Source: Silvibacterium acidisoli (lineage in GTDB: Bacteria; Acidobacteriota; Terriglobia; Terriglobales; Acidobacteriaceae). Taken from it: DNA of 64,000 nucleotides. Under the pieces are notes generated by a model. It made no database searches, had not been told where the DNA came from, and saw only the letters and a list, made by a program, of their open reading frames with translations. Positions 36,553 to 46,700 of this stretch are shown here, piece by piece. How positions within the stretch are numbered: the stretch's first letter is position 1; every line of letters begins with the position of its first letter. The DNA is taken from NCBI GenBank assembly GCA_022870745.1, contig CP085323.1, positions 3,658,001-3,722,000 of the forward strand, in the 5' to 3' direction. Both the position numbers and the translations under genes were made by a program.

Positions 36553-37665
36553 TCATTGACCGCTGAATACAACTCCCACAAACGAATCCGCACAGCCATA
36601 GTAGGCAAACCACTTCTGGTGGAAGTAAACCAGGCTCTCTATAAATGTAGTTCCCGCTGCGTACTGGCCGCTGCGTTCGAATGGCATCTTCGGAGTAAGA
36701 AATGGAGTGTCGTTGCGATGTAGAAGCTTCTCGGGATGATCTGCAGAAAAGAGTGCCTGCCCCGTCGAATAAGTTCCAGCCTGCAGCGATTTATCTCCGT
36801 CGGTATCGGAGTTTTTGCCATTGTAGAGAAGCAGGATGCCATCCTTAGTCAGCAGCGGAGGCGCGCCCACTTCAGGCAGGGCACTGTCAAACTTTCCCGA
36901 ACGCGTCGCGAGTAACAACAGTGGTGTGCCGCTCTTATCTTCCACCGGAGTCCAGTGGATCAGGTCGGTCGAAGAAGCAAGGCCCACCTTCACCTCACCC
37001 CAGTACATCCAATACTTGCCGTGAATGCGCGCAGCCACCAGGTGCCCATCTTTGAGTTGTGTCACAATGCCTGCGGATTTGTACTTGAGTGACGCATATT
37101 TGCCGCTTGTACCAAATGCAGGCCCGTACTTTGTCCAGTGCGTCAGATCTCTGGATGTGGCTACTCCAACGGAGTAAGTCTGGCGATTCCATTGCGTGTA
37201 AGTCAGCACATACATGCCATCTTCTGTCTCCGCAATACGCGGATCTTCTACGCCGCCAGGCCATTCGCGCGACTTCTGCCCATCGTTCGCGGGGTAGAAG
37301 ACCGGTTCGGACATCTGCTTGAAATGAATGCCATCGTCGCTCTCAGCCATGCCCAGCCGCGAAGTGTGTTCGCCGATGGCCATCGTTCCGCTGTTATCTT
37401 CCGCGCGATACAGCACAATCACTTTGCCATTTCGCACCACGGCTGCTGGATTGAAGGTGTGCAATGCCTCCCAGTGAACCGGCTTTTGCGTAATCGGATC
37501 GGTGAAGGTCGCTTCCGGCTGTGGCTTGATGATGGGATGGCTATCCGCCGGCCGTTCGAAGGGACCAAGCATCCACTGCTCTTTCGGTGTCTGTGCCAGG
37601 GCAAGATTCGCAGAATAGAACATGAACAGAAATGCAGCGAGCGCGGTGCGTCGATATTCAGGCAT
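36553..37665 (-). CDS. Secreted GH130 beta-mannoside phosphorylase/mannosidase
   Basis: A 370-residue five-bladed propeller enzyme of family GH130. From ATG 37665 the start is MPEYRRTALAAFLFMFYSAN, a Sec signal; an upstream in-frame ATG at 37701 adds 12 residues. Family blocks are TFNPAAVVRNGKVIVLYRAED, GGVEDPRIAETEDGMYVLTYTQW with the catalytic Asp near residue 141, and ESLVYFHQKWFAYYGCADS. GH130 enzymes cleave beta-1,4- or beta-1,2-mannosides, by phosphorolysis if phosphate-binding Arg/His residues are present or by hydrolysis if not. Export suggests hydrolysis, because phosphate is normally used in the cytoplasm. It sits beside GH2, GH5 and GH27 genes. Confidence 0.88.
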   Translation of the reverse strand: MPEYRRTALAAFLFMFYSANLALAQTPKEQWMLGPFERPADSHPIIKPQPEATFTDPITQKPVHWEALHTFNPAAVVRNGKVIVLYRAEDNSGTMAIGEHTSRLGMAESDDGIHFKQMSEPVFYPANDGQKSREWPGGVEDPRIAETEDGMYVLTYTQWNRQTYSVGVATSRDLTHWTKYGPAFGTSGKYASLKYKSAGIVTQLKDGHLVAARIHGKYWMYWGEVKVGLASSTDLIHWTPVEDKSGTPLLLLATRSGKFDSALPEVGAPPLLTKDGILLLYNGKNSDTDGDKSLQAGTYSTGQALFSADHPEKLLHRNDTPFLTPKMPFERSGQYAAGTTFIESLVYFHQKWFAYYGCADSFVGVVFSGQ

Positions 37666-37749
37666 GGAAGCCAGCTTAATATGCGCGCGGAAAAGCAGCA
37701 AAATCGACGTGAGGTACCGGTTCCTGAAATCTGGCGCGGGAAACGAAGT

Positions 37750-37778
37750 TAACTATCTCGTTAATTATGAGAGGTCAA
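37750..37778 (-). promoter_or_regulatory. Sigma70-type promoter for the GH130 gene
   Basis: Read on the minus strand: -35 TTGACC (37778-37773), 17-bp spacer, -10 TAGTTA (37755-37750). It would start a transcript near 37743, about 78 bases before the GH130 ATG. A plus-strand TTGACA at 37789-37794 could serve the divergent receptor gene but lacks a good -10. Confidence 0.45.
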
Positions 37779-37846
37779 CAATGGATACTTGACAGCTGAT
37801 TACCGAGAGGTCTAAAAAGGCTCCCCAATTGAACAGGAGGGGCTCT

Positions 37847-40800
37847 GTGAGCGCACTGCCCGAAGTTGCTGAACGGGGTTGGATACCCCTGCGCCTTGTA
37901 GAATCGCTACGCTTTTTCACATCGTTTCACCGCAACCTGTGTCGAAGTCTGGTCTTCTGTGCACTCGTGCTTGCGGTTGCGGTGCCAGGTTACTCGCAGG
38001 CCACCAACGGAACCATCAACGGCACGCTCAGCGACCAAAGCGGAGCCGTTGTAGTTGATGCGAAGGTAACTCTCACAAACATTGGTACATCGGACTCAAG
38101 AACCTCCCAGACCAACTCTGCGGGCTTCTACCAGTTCATCAACCTGCCTCCGGGAAATTACAAAATCACAGCGGAGAAAGAAGGCTACAAGCAGCTTATT
38201 CGTCAGCCTGTCGTTCTACAGGTCGCGTCCACTCTGCTGGTCGATCTCTCGCTGGCTGTAGGCAGCAACACGCAGCAGGTCGTGGTGACAAGCGGCACGC
38301 CGCTGATCCAGGCAGAGAGCGCAACGCTCGGCGCAGTGGTCGATCAGCGCCAGACAACCGAGATGCCGCTCAACGGTCGTAATCCTATGAGCCTCGTCGC
38401 CCTCGTGCCTGCTGTGGTGCCGCAAGGGCAGTCGCAGCAGACGCCGACAGGTAGCAATCCCTTCGGCTGGGGCAACTATCAGATCGGCGGCGGCTTCGCC
38501 AACCAGAGCGTGACGTATCTGGATGGTGCGCCCGTCAACACCGAATACATCAACGCGACGGCGCTCATTCCGACTCAGGACTCGCTGCAGGAATTTCGCG
38601 TGATGACCAACAACCTGCCGCCTGATTACGGCCGGCTTGCAGGCGGAGCCATCCAGTTCCGCACCAAGTCAGGAACAAACACCCTGACCGGAAGCGCATG
38701 GGAGTACATTCGCAACAAGGTGCTGAATGCGAACACCTTCTTCGGCAACCAGGCACATCTGCCTAATCCCGCCTTCACGCAGAACCAGTTCGGCTTCAAT
38801 GTTGGTGGTCCGGTTTACATCCCGCACGTCTACGACGGGCATAACAAGACATTCTTCTTCGTCAACTGGGAAGGTTTCTCGCTGCGGCAGGGAATCACTT
38901 ACACAACCACCGTTCCCACGGCGGCAGAGCTGACCGGCAACCTGTCGGATCTCGGCACCACGATCTACGATCCGACGACGACATGCGGTGTCGCGGGAGG
39001 GCCTGCCTGCACAGGCAATCAGAAACAGTACGATCGCCAGCCCTTTGCCAACGCAACGATCCCGGTGAACCGTCTCAATCCGACTGCGCTGGCCTATCTC
39101 AAGATGTTCTTTCCAGCTCCCAATCTGGCGGCGGCTCCGGGTACGCCAAACTACACCACCACCGGGAGCAGCGGCGGGAACAACTATGAAACGGTCGTGC
39201 ACATCGATCACAACCTGTCGTCGAAGCAGCATCTCTCCGGACGCTACACCTACTGGGAAAACACCAACCTGCCGACGGACGCTTTCAACGGAATCTGCGA
39301 AGACCGTTGCGGCGAGCAGTTCACAACTAACAGCGTCGTCATCTCAGACGATTATGCTTTCAGCAGCAAGACCCTCCTCGACGTTCGCGTGAGCTACCTG
39401 CGTTTCGTCTACGGGCGCACAGCGCTGCTTAACAAGTTCGACGTAACCAGCATTGGCCAGCCGGCCGCGCTGCAGTCACAAATCGAATACCCTGGGCCTC
39501 CAGTGATGGTGATCACTGGTTTCGATCCTTCGGGAATTTTCAATAGTGCCGGTGCTGACAGCACCATTCACAACGCAACTGACGACGATCGTATTTCCGG
39601 CAACCTCACCAAGTTCGTCGGCAATCACACGCTCACCTTCGGCGGCGAATATCTGCGTGCCACCTTCAACTATGTGCAGACCAACCAGTCGGCGGGTCTG
39701 TACGACTTCACCCCTGGCTTCACTTCTCTGAATGGTCTTACCGGAGGTGACGGCCTCGGCCTCGCATCGTACATGCTCGGTTATCCATCGGGCGGCAACA
39801 TCAACTATGCCCAGCCGCTTGCTGCTGAGCAGCTTTATCCCGCGGTGTACGCCAACGACAACTGGCGCATCGGGAGCAAGCTCACATTGCAGCTTGGTGT
39901 GCGCTGGGAGAATACCCGTCCCTTCACCGAACGCCACAATTGGCTGAGCTACTTTGACTATGGCGCCGAGAATTCTGTGCTCGCAAACGCAGGCATTCCC
40001 AATGTTCCGGGCCAGGTTGGATTAGTCGATTCCAGCACCCGCAAATCACGTCTGCCGATCGACAACGATCTGATGCAGTTCTCACCGCGAGTCGGCCTCT
40101 CATATCAAGCCATGCCTAACACTGTCTTCAGTGCCGGCTATGGCATCTTCTGGCTGCCAAACGATCTCACCGGTCTGCCTTACTCCGACCCTGTAACATC
40201 TTCGACCACCAACGTCCCCTATACCAACAACGGCGGACTTACACCGGCTGTAACCATCGACAACCCCTTCCCGAATGGAATCGTGCTGCCTGTACTGCGC
40301 GGAGCGAACTTCCAGAGCACGCTGCTTGGTTCGGGAAACAACTACTACTACACGAAGGACCCTTACGCGTACACTCAGCAGTTCAATGCGGGAGTACAGC
40401 AGCAGATCGGGAACAGTTTCATGTTCAGCATCATCTACGGCGGAGCGAAGGGAACGCATCTGCCGATCGGAGGTCTGAACATGGACACGCTGCCCCATCA
40501 GGACATGGCACTGGGAAGCGCACTCGTGAACAATGTAGCCAATCCCTACTACGGACAGATCAGCTCCGCATACAGCCTCGGGTCCGCAACGATTCCTGCG
40601 GGGCAACTTCTCCTTCCTTTTCCCGAGTACTCGTCGGCGGGAATCATGGCTGCGAACTTCGGCAGCTCCACGTATCACTCGTTGCAGCTGACAGCGCAGC
40701 AGCGATTCGCGAGAGGTGCATCGATCAACGCGTCTTACACCTGGTCGAAGCTGATCAGCAATGCCGATACGCAGACGACATGGCTTGAATCGTCTGTGCC

Positions 40801-41419
40801 CGGCATTCAGGACCCACGCAACCTGCAGGGTGAGAAGTCGCTCTCTGCAAACGATGCTGCGCAACGCCTGGTCGTAAGCTACGTCTACGATCTTCCCGTG
40901 GGTCACGGACAACGCTTCCTGGCAAACTCGCCGGGCTGGGTGAATCAGATCGCCGGTGGCTGGGGTGTCGGTGGTGTGACCACGCTTATGAGCGGCTTTC
41001 CGCTGGGCTTCGGCACGGCGCAAAACCTGACCCAATCCTTTGGTGGCGGATCGCGGCCGAATTACGTTTCCGGCTGTCAGAAGAGGGTTGAGGGAAGCGC
41101 CCAGGCTCGTTTGAACGAGTGGTTCAACACCGCGTGCTTCGCGCAGCCTGAGGCGTTTACCTTCGGCGATGAACCTCGTCTCGATCCGCAGCTTCGTGCG
41201 GCTGGCGTAGCCAACTGGGATGCTTCCGCATACAAGACCTTCCCGCTCGCACACAGCGGACTGGTCAACATGCAGTTCCGTGCGGAAGCCTTCAACCTCT
41301 TCAACCGCGTACAGTTTGGTTATCCCGGCCTCACCCAGGGCGCGTCGAACTTCGGTATCGTGAACACGCAGTTGAACAATCCTCGACTGTTGCAATTCTC
41401 CATGCGCTTCAATTATTGA
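37847..41419 (+). CDS. Oar-like TonB-dependent receptor
   Basis: A 1190-residue outer-membrane receptor. The GTG at 37847 is placed six bases after AGGAGG; the frame extends upstream to TTG 37829. The signal peptide has its core at LVFCALVLAVAVPGYSQ. The carboxypeptidase-regulatory-like domain follows (INGTLSDQSGAVVVDAKVTL, AGFYQFINLPPGNYKITAEKEGY), then plug (EMPLNGRNPMSLVALVPAV, YLDGAPVNTEYIN, GAIQFRTKSGTN) and barrel ending MRFNY. It is the first gene of the rightward arm of the glycan locus, 93 bp before the GH5-like gene. No SusD-like partner exists, in keeping with the phylum. The ligand is inferred to be a mannan-type oligosaccharide. Confidence 0.92.
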   Translation: MSALPEVAERGWIPLRLVESLRFFTSFHRNLCRSLVFCALVLAVAVPGYSQATNGTINGTLSDQSGAVVVDAKVTLTNIGTSDSRTSQTNSAGFYQFINLPPGNYKITAEKEGYKQLIRQPVVLQVASTLLVDLSLAVGSNTQQVVVTSGTPLIQAESATLGAVVDQRQTTEMPLNGRNPMSLVALVPAVVPQGQSQQTPTGSNPFGWGNYQIGGGFANQSVTYLDGAPVNTEYINATALIPTQDSLQEFRVMTNNLPPDYGRLAGGAIQFRTKSGTNTLTGSAWEYIRNKVLNANTFFGNQAHLPNPAFTQNQFGFNVGGPVYIPHVYDGHNKTFFFVNWEGFSLRQGITYTTTVPTAAELTGNLSDLGTTIYDPTTTCGVAGGPACTGNQKQYDRQPFANATIPVNRLNPTALAYLKMFFPAPNLAAAPGTPNYTTTGSSGGNNYETVVHIDHNLSSKQHLSGRYTYWENTNLPTDAFNGICEDRCGEQFTTNSVVISDDYAFSSKTLLDVRVSYLRFVYGRTALLNKFDVTSIGQPAALQSQIEYPGPPVMVITGFDPSGIFNSAGADSTIHNATDDDRISGNLTKFVGNHTLTFGGEYLRATFNYVQTNQSAGLYDFTPGFTSLNGLTGGDGLGLASYMLGYPSGGNINYAQPLAAEQLYPAVYANDNWRIGSKLTLQLGVRWENTRPFTERHNWLSYFDYGAENSVLANAGIPNVPGQVGLVDSSTRKSRLPIDNDLMQFSPRVGLSYQAMPNTVFSAGYGIFWLPNDLTGLPYSDPVTSSTTNVPYTNNGGLTPAVTIDNPFPNGIVLPVLRGANFQSTLLGSGNNYYYTKDPYAYTQQFNAGVQQQIGNSFMFSIIYGGAKGTHLPIGGLNMDTLPHQDMALGSALVNNVANPYYGQISSAYSLGSATIPAGQLLLPFPEYSSAGIMAANFGSSTYHSLQLTAQQRFARGASINASYTWSKLISNADTQTTWLESSVPGIQDPRNLQGEKSLSANDAAQRLVVSYVYDLPVGHGQRFLANSPGWVNQIAGGWGVGGVTTLMSGFPLGFGTAQNLTQSFGGGSRPNYVSGCQKRVEGSAQARLNEWFNTACFAQPEAFTFGDEPRLDPQLRAAGVANWDASAYKTFPLAHSGLVNMQFRAEAFNLFNRVQFGYPGLTQGASNFGIVNTQLNNPRLLQFSMRFNY

Positions 41420-41511
41420 TGGCTGAGACCACGGCAGGCGAGTCCCTCGCCTGCCATGGTCCCGGGCATTCGCACTTGCGTTCCATCCGCCGCTCAAGTA
41501 GAACGGTGCGG

Positions 41512-42687
41512 ATGGCTCCCAACGACTCCACCAGACGCCGTAACCTTCGCCGCATATCTGTTGCCCTGCTGTTTCTCACTGTCTTAACCGCCGCACCTCT
41601 GATTTCGAATGCTCAACGCTCCCGCTGGACTGAAGAGCGGGCCAATGCCTGGTATGCGAAACAACCCTGGCCTGTCGGCAGCAACTACCTGCCCGCCGAC
41701 GCAATCAACCAACTCGAAATGTGGCAGGCCGATACCTTCAACCCGAAGGAAATCGACCGCGAGCTCGGCTGGGCTGAGAGCATCGGAATGAACACCATGC
41801 GCGTCTTCCTGCATGATCTGCTCTGGCAGCAGGATGAAGCCGGTTTCAAACAGCGCATCGACACCTTTCTCACTATCGCCGCGAAGCATCACATCAAGCC
41901 CGTCTTCGTCCTCTTCGATTCCTGCTGGGACCCCATGCCAAAGCTTGGACCGCAGCATCCGCCGATTCCAGGCGTACACAATTCCGGATGGGTGCAGAGC
42001 CCCGGACGCGCCATGGCCGATCCCGCGGAGTATCCAAGGCTGAAAACTTACATTCATGGAGTAGTTGCCGCCTTCGCCAACGATGACCGCATCCTCGCAT
42101 GGGATGTGTGGAACGAGCCCGGCAATACAAACAGCGGCTCTTACGGCAAGCTCGATCCTCCGAACAAGGAAGAGCTCGTGCTCAAGCTGCTGCCGCAGGT
42201 CTTCGAGTGGGTTCGTTCTGCCAATCCATCGCAGCCGCTCACCAGCGGCATATGGGGAAGCGAGGATTGGAGCTCCATTGATAAGATGACTCCCATTGAG
42301 CAGGTGCAGTTCAAGGAGTCCGACATCATCTCGTTCCACAACTACGGGTGGCCGGAAGTGTACGAGCGCAAGGTGCATGAGCTGCAGCAGTACCATCGCC
42401 CGATCATCTGCACGGAGTATATGGCGCGCGGTGCCGGCAGTACCTTCGACACCATTCTGCCCATCGCAGAGAAGAATCGCGTAGGCGCCATCAACTGGGG
42501 CTTTGTTGCGGGCAAGTCGCAGACCTACCTGCCCTGGGATTCATGGAGGCATCCGTATACACAGGAAGAACCGCCTGTCTGGTTTCATGATGTCTTCCAT
42601 CCGGATGGAACACCGTATCGCGTTCGCGAGACGGAGATCATCCGTCAGCTCACTCAGCAGGCGGCAGCGCAGCCGGCTTCAAACTAA
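41512..42687 (+). CDS. Secreted GH5-like glycanase
   Basis: A 391-residue exported enzyme starting at ATG 41512 (in-frame ATG 41416 overlaps the receptor stop and adds unlikely sequence). Signal core: ISVALLFLTVLTAAPLISNAQ. The barrel shows GMNTMRVFLHDLLW, HIKPVFVLFDSCWD, ILAWDVWNEPG with acid/base Glu202, ISFHNYGWPEVYER, and IICTEYMARG with nucleophile Glu302. The layout matches clan GH-A cellulase-fold enzymes. The precise specificity (mannanase, glucanase or exo-mannosidase) cannot be read, though the neighbours favour mannosides. It lies between a TonB receptor and the isomerase-like gene, in one likely operon. Confidence 0.85.
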   Translation: MAPNDSTRRRNLRRISVALLFLTVLTAAPLISNAQRSRWTEERANAWYAKQPWPVGSNYLPADAINQLEMWQADTFNPKEIDRELGWAESIGMNTMRVFLHDLLWQQDEAGFKQRIDTFLTIAAKHHIKPVFVLFDSCWDPMPKLGPQHPPIPGVHNSGWVQSPGRAMADPAEYPRLKTYIHGVVAAFANDDRILAWDVWNEPGNTNSGSYGKLDPPNKEELVLKLLPQVFEWVRSANPSQPLTSGIWGSEDWSSIDKMTPIEQVQFKESDIISFHNYGWPEVYERKVHELQQYHRPIICTEYMARGAGSTFDTILPIAEKNRVGAINWGFVAGKSQTYLPWDSWRHPYTQEEPPVWFHDVFHPDGTPYRVRETEIIRQLTQQAAAQPASN

Positions 42688-42733
42688 CACTTCACTGTTT
42701 CAATTTGTATTGTTTGCCGAAAGGATCGAATTA

Positions 42734-43609
42734 ATGAATCGCCGCCATTTTCACAAGCTCGCTGCCGGTGCAGCCCTGGCTTACGCTGCCAGAAACGCAT
42801 GGTCACTGCCTGCCGCTGCCGGACCGAAGTTCTCCGTCATGCTGTGGACGCTGACAGGGAAAACATCGTTCGACAATGCATTGAAGATCGTTGCCGATGC
42901 AGGCTACCAGGGCATCGAGTTGACCGGGCAGTTCCAGAAGTGGAGCGACTCCGAAACGCAGCAGTTCCTCAAACGAATCCAGTCACTGAATCTGTTAGTA
43001 GACTCCATGAGCGGCTTGCGCGCAGGCTTCTGCGTGCCGTCGGAGTCGGATGTATTCCTTAAGCAATTTCAGGAACACATCGATTATGCGGTGAAGCTCC
43101 ATTGCCCGCAAGTGATCCTGCTCTCAGGCAAGCGGGACGCATCGATGTCTGTCGATCAGCAGAAGCAGGTCTCGGTAGAAAATCTGCTGAAGGCCTCCGA
43201 CATCGCAGCCAAGCACGATATCGAAATCGTCATCGAGCCCATCGACCCGCTGGAGAATCCAACCATCTTCCTGCAGACCGTGACAGACGGCTTCTCAATC
43301 GCGCGGGCAGTGAATCGCCCCAACGTAAAAGTGCTCTACGACTTCTACCATGAGCAGCGCGCCTTCGGAAACCTGATCGAGAAGTTAGACAAGAATATCG
43401 ACCTGATCGGCCTTGTCCATATTGCAGACGTCCCCGGCCGCAATGATCCCGGAACCGGTGAGGTCGACTACAACAATATCTACCGCAAGTTAGCCTCACT
43501 CCATTACAAGCGTTACATCGCCATGGAGTTCTATCCGACTACCGAGCCGGTGGCTGCGCTCAAAAAAGCGCGGCTCGACGCAGAAAAAGCTTTTGCTACA
43601 AACGCCTGA
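42734..43609 (+). CDS. Hydroxypyruvate-isomerase-like TIM-barrel protein, Tat-type signal
   Basis: A 291-residue protein of the xylose-isomerase-like TIM-barrel superfamily (COG3622-like). The start MNRRHFHKLAAGAALAYAA is a twin-arginine signal and AAAGGA lies eight bases before the ATG. The active-site set of hydroxypyruvate isomerases is present: VIEPIDP (Glu), VLYDFYHEQ, HIADVPGRNDPGTGEVDYN (His/Asp) and IAMEFYP (Glu). Export of an isomerase is unusual and occurs in the sugar-phosphate isomerase/epimerase group common in Acidobacteriota and Planctomycetota; the substrate is probably a free sugar or sugar acid rather than hydroxypyruvate. Confidence 0.85.
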   Translation: MNRRHFHKLAAGAALAYAARNAWSLPAAAGPKFSVMLWTLTGKTSFDNALKIVADAGYQGIELTGQFQKWSDSETQQFLKRIQSLNLLVDSMSGLRAGFCVPSESDVFLKQFQEHIDYAVKLHCPQVILLSGKRDASMSVDQQKQVSVENLLKASDIAAKHDIEIVIEPIDPLENPTIFLQTVTDGFSIARAVNRPNVKVLYDFYHEQRAFGNLIEKLDKNIDLIGLVHIADVPGRNDPGTGEVDYNNIYRKLASLHYKRYIAMEFYPTTEPVAALKKARLDAEKAFATNA

Positions 43610-43740
43610 TTTTTTGGCAGTTATTAGGCGCGCAGTCATTTCCGATGCGCGCCGGTTATCAAAAGAATAAAGAGGTCCAGGCTCCCCCTCCAGAACCAGC
43701 CGCATCCTAGTTGCGGTTGTACGACTTCTGGAGGCAACGA

Positions 43741-46700
43741 ATGCAACGCCATCTCAGCTGCGCCTGGCGCGCATGGACGAGCCTGTCTGTTCTGGCTATC
43801 TTCACGGTACTTTTCAACCTTCCTCTCCACGCACAGTTCAACGGGCATCTTGCCGGAACCGTCACGGATACAACCGGCGCTGTCGTAAGTGGTGCGACCG
43901 TTAAGCTGACGAACGAAGGCACAAACGTTGGCAAGACTGCCACTACCAATGCCTCGGGTTATTACAGTTTCAATGAGCTCGGTCCGGGATCATACACCGT
44001 TGAGGTCTCCGCGAGTGGTTTCAAAGGTTCCACGTTGAATCACATCGGCCTCGCCGGGGAGGCTGCACGCAACGTCGATGTAAAACTCGAAGTCGGCGGA
44101 AGTGCACAGACCGTGACCGTAAATGGAAGCGATGTGCCTGCATTGCAGACATCGGATGCCAACATCAGCGGCTCCATCGACAACCAGCAGCTGCAGCGCA
44201 TCCCTGCATACGGACGCGATCCCTACGAACTACTCCGTCTTACACCTGGCATCACCGGTGACGGCGCACGCGCTTCCAACGGACAGAGCGTCTTCCTTCC
44301 GAACGGCGCGGGCCCGGGCGGATCGAACTCCGGCATCTTCCAGACAGAGAATCAGGTACAGATCAGCGCTAACGGCCAGCGCATTGGCGATAACAACTTC
44401 CTGGTCGATGGGGTAAGCGTAAACAGTCTCTCGCATGGCGGCGCAGCAGTCGTCACGCCTAATATTGAAGCGGTCGGAAACATCACGGTAATCAGCAGTG
44501 CGTATTCGGCAGAGTACGGGCGCAACACCGGCGCACAGATTCTCACTACCACTCAAAGCGGTACAAACGGCTTCCACGGCAGCAGCAGCTTTACTTATGA
44601 TGAGCCGGGACTCAATGCCTACAACAAGTACGGCGGTCCGTCTGAGCAGCCCACCGTGCGCGTGCAGAACAAGGAGCGCAACTGGGCCGCGGGCGTTGGC
44701 GGACCCATCATCAAGAACAAGCTCTTCCTCTTCGCTTCATACGAGGGGTTCAAGGAAAACAACCCGACATACGAATCGCAGTTCATCGAGACGCCACAGT
44801 TTCGCTCGCAGGTAGCGGCGCTTGGTGGAGTATCGGCCGGTATCGCCAGCGCATCGGGTGAAGTGCCTCGCGTCAATGCGTATCTACCTGTCAATTGCGG
44901 CGTAGCATCTGCGACGCAGGTAGCCACTGTCGTGACGGGCAATCCCGCCGCATATCCGACCACGCAGTATCCCTGTAATGCCGTCGCTGGCGGCCTCGAC
45001 TTCGGCTCTCCATTTGCCGGAGGCACAGGCGTCTACGTTCCCACTCCACCTACGGGTGTGACCACAGCGTATTCGTCGATCGGCGGCGGCCTCGACAATG
45101 TTCCGGACGTGCAATACGCGCAGCTGCTTCTGCCGTCGCGAGCACGCGGCAACCAGTTCAATGCACGCGGCGACTGGTATATCACTCCCAAGGATCAGCT
45201 TGCGGGCATCATTTACGTTACGAAGCTCGACAACTTTCAGGCTGGCGGAGCGACCGGTTCGCGTGCCGATGGTGACGTGCCCTTCAAGCCACTTAATTCG
45301 GCGCTGACCGCAATCTACATTCACACCTTCGGACCGAACACGATAAATGAGTTCCGCGCCAATGCGACACGCTTTACCGATAACGGCGTGAAGGACTCTG
45401 CTGGCGTCGTGAACTGGGGCATTCCATACATCAATATCCAGGGCATGTCCTTTGACGGAACCAACGACATCAACTACGGCCCCGCAGCAAGCTCGACCTC
45501 ACCCGCTATCTTCGCCGAGAACACCTACGAAGTTCGCGACATGGTGACACACACCATCGGCACGCATACATTCCGCATGGGCTTCGAATATCGCCTCGAG
45601 CAGGACAACGACAACCTCGCGGGTGACGCACGACCCACATACGCCTTCAACGGCATGTGGTCGTTCGCAAGCAGCACGCCAGACTACGAAGCCATTTACG
45701 CCGATCCTTCTACCGGTGGTACGCCAAACACTGCGCGATACCTCTGGGATCACTACTATGGCGCATTCCTCCAGCATGACTGGAAGGTCTCGCAGAACCT
45801 GACCCTCAACACCGGCCTGCGCTGGGAGTACTTCGAGCCTCTCTACAATCACGGCTTCGAAATCAATTACCCGACGCTCGGCCCTGCAGGCAATGAGCTT
45901 GCCGGAGCCACGCTGCTGCCGCGCAATCATCTCTGGAACTCGCAGTACAACAACTTCTCGCCGAAGCTCGGCTTCGCTTACACGCCGCCCAACATGGGCG
46001 ACAAGATGGTCATCCGCGGTGGCTTCGCAATGGCCTATAACCGTCTTCCGGTAGCGCTTTTCAATAACGCAATCGAGAACGGCCCCGGCTTCTTTAACTA
46101 CTCTCTGTGCTGCGCCACCACTTCGCCGGATACAGGCGCAGGCATCGTGCAGTACCAGACAGGCAGCAGCACCTCGCCATACAGCTATGCGGCAAACTCT
46201 TCGCTGATCACGCAGGTCAATGCGAATGGCTTGCCCGTAACCAGCACCGGAGCCTTCATTCCGATCGAAGTCTACGGCGCGCAACAAAACCTGAAGACTC
46301 CTTACAGCTATCTCTACTCGCTCGAAGTGCAGCGCGAACTGCCATGGGACTTCGTCGCTACTGTCGGCTACCAGGGCAGCACCGGCCGCCACTACACGCG
46401 CCTCGTCAACCAGGAATTTCTGTACGACAACACCAATTCGCCCTTCACGCAGGGCGCATACTTCGCACAGAGCGATTCCAACGAGTACTACAACGGCATG
46501 AACCTGCACCTGTCGAAGCGCATGCGCCACGGCCTGCAATTCGATGCGGTCTACACATGGTCGAAAGCCATGGATCAGGTTTCAAATGGCGACCAGGCAG
46601 ACTCCGCGGCGAACCAGACAGATCCTGCAGACAATCGCACCGAGCTTGGTCCGTCGGACTACGACATACGCCATCGTGTCACCGTGAGCGGCGTGTGGAC

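Noticed and set aside
40100-41497. Minus-strand frame of 465 codons
   Set aside because: Antisense shadow of the TonB receptor gene; composition is typical of codon-bias shadows.
45499-46539. Minus-strand frame of 346 codons
   Set aside because: Antisense to the third TonB receptor. The repeated hydrophobic blocks come from the complement of the barrel-coding sequence.
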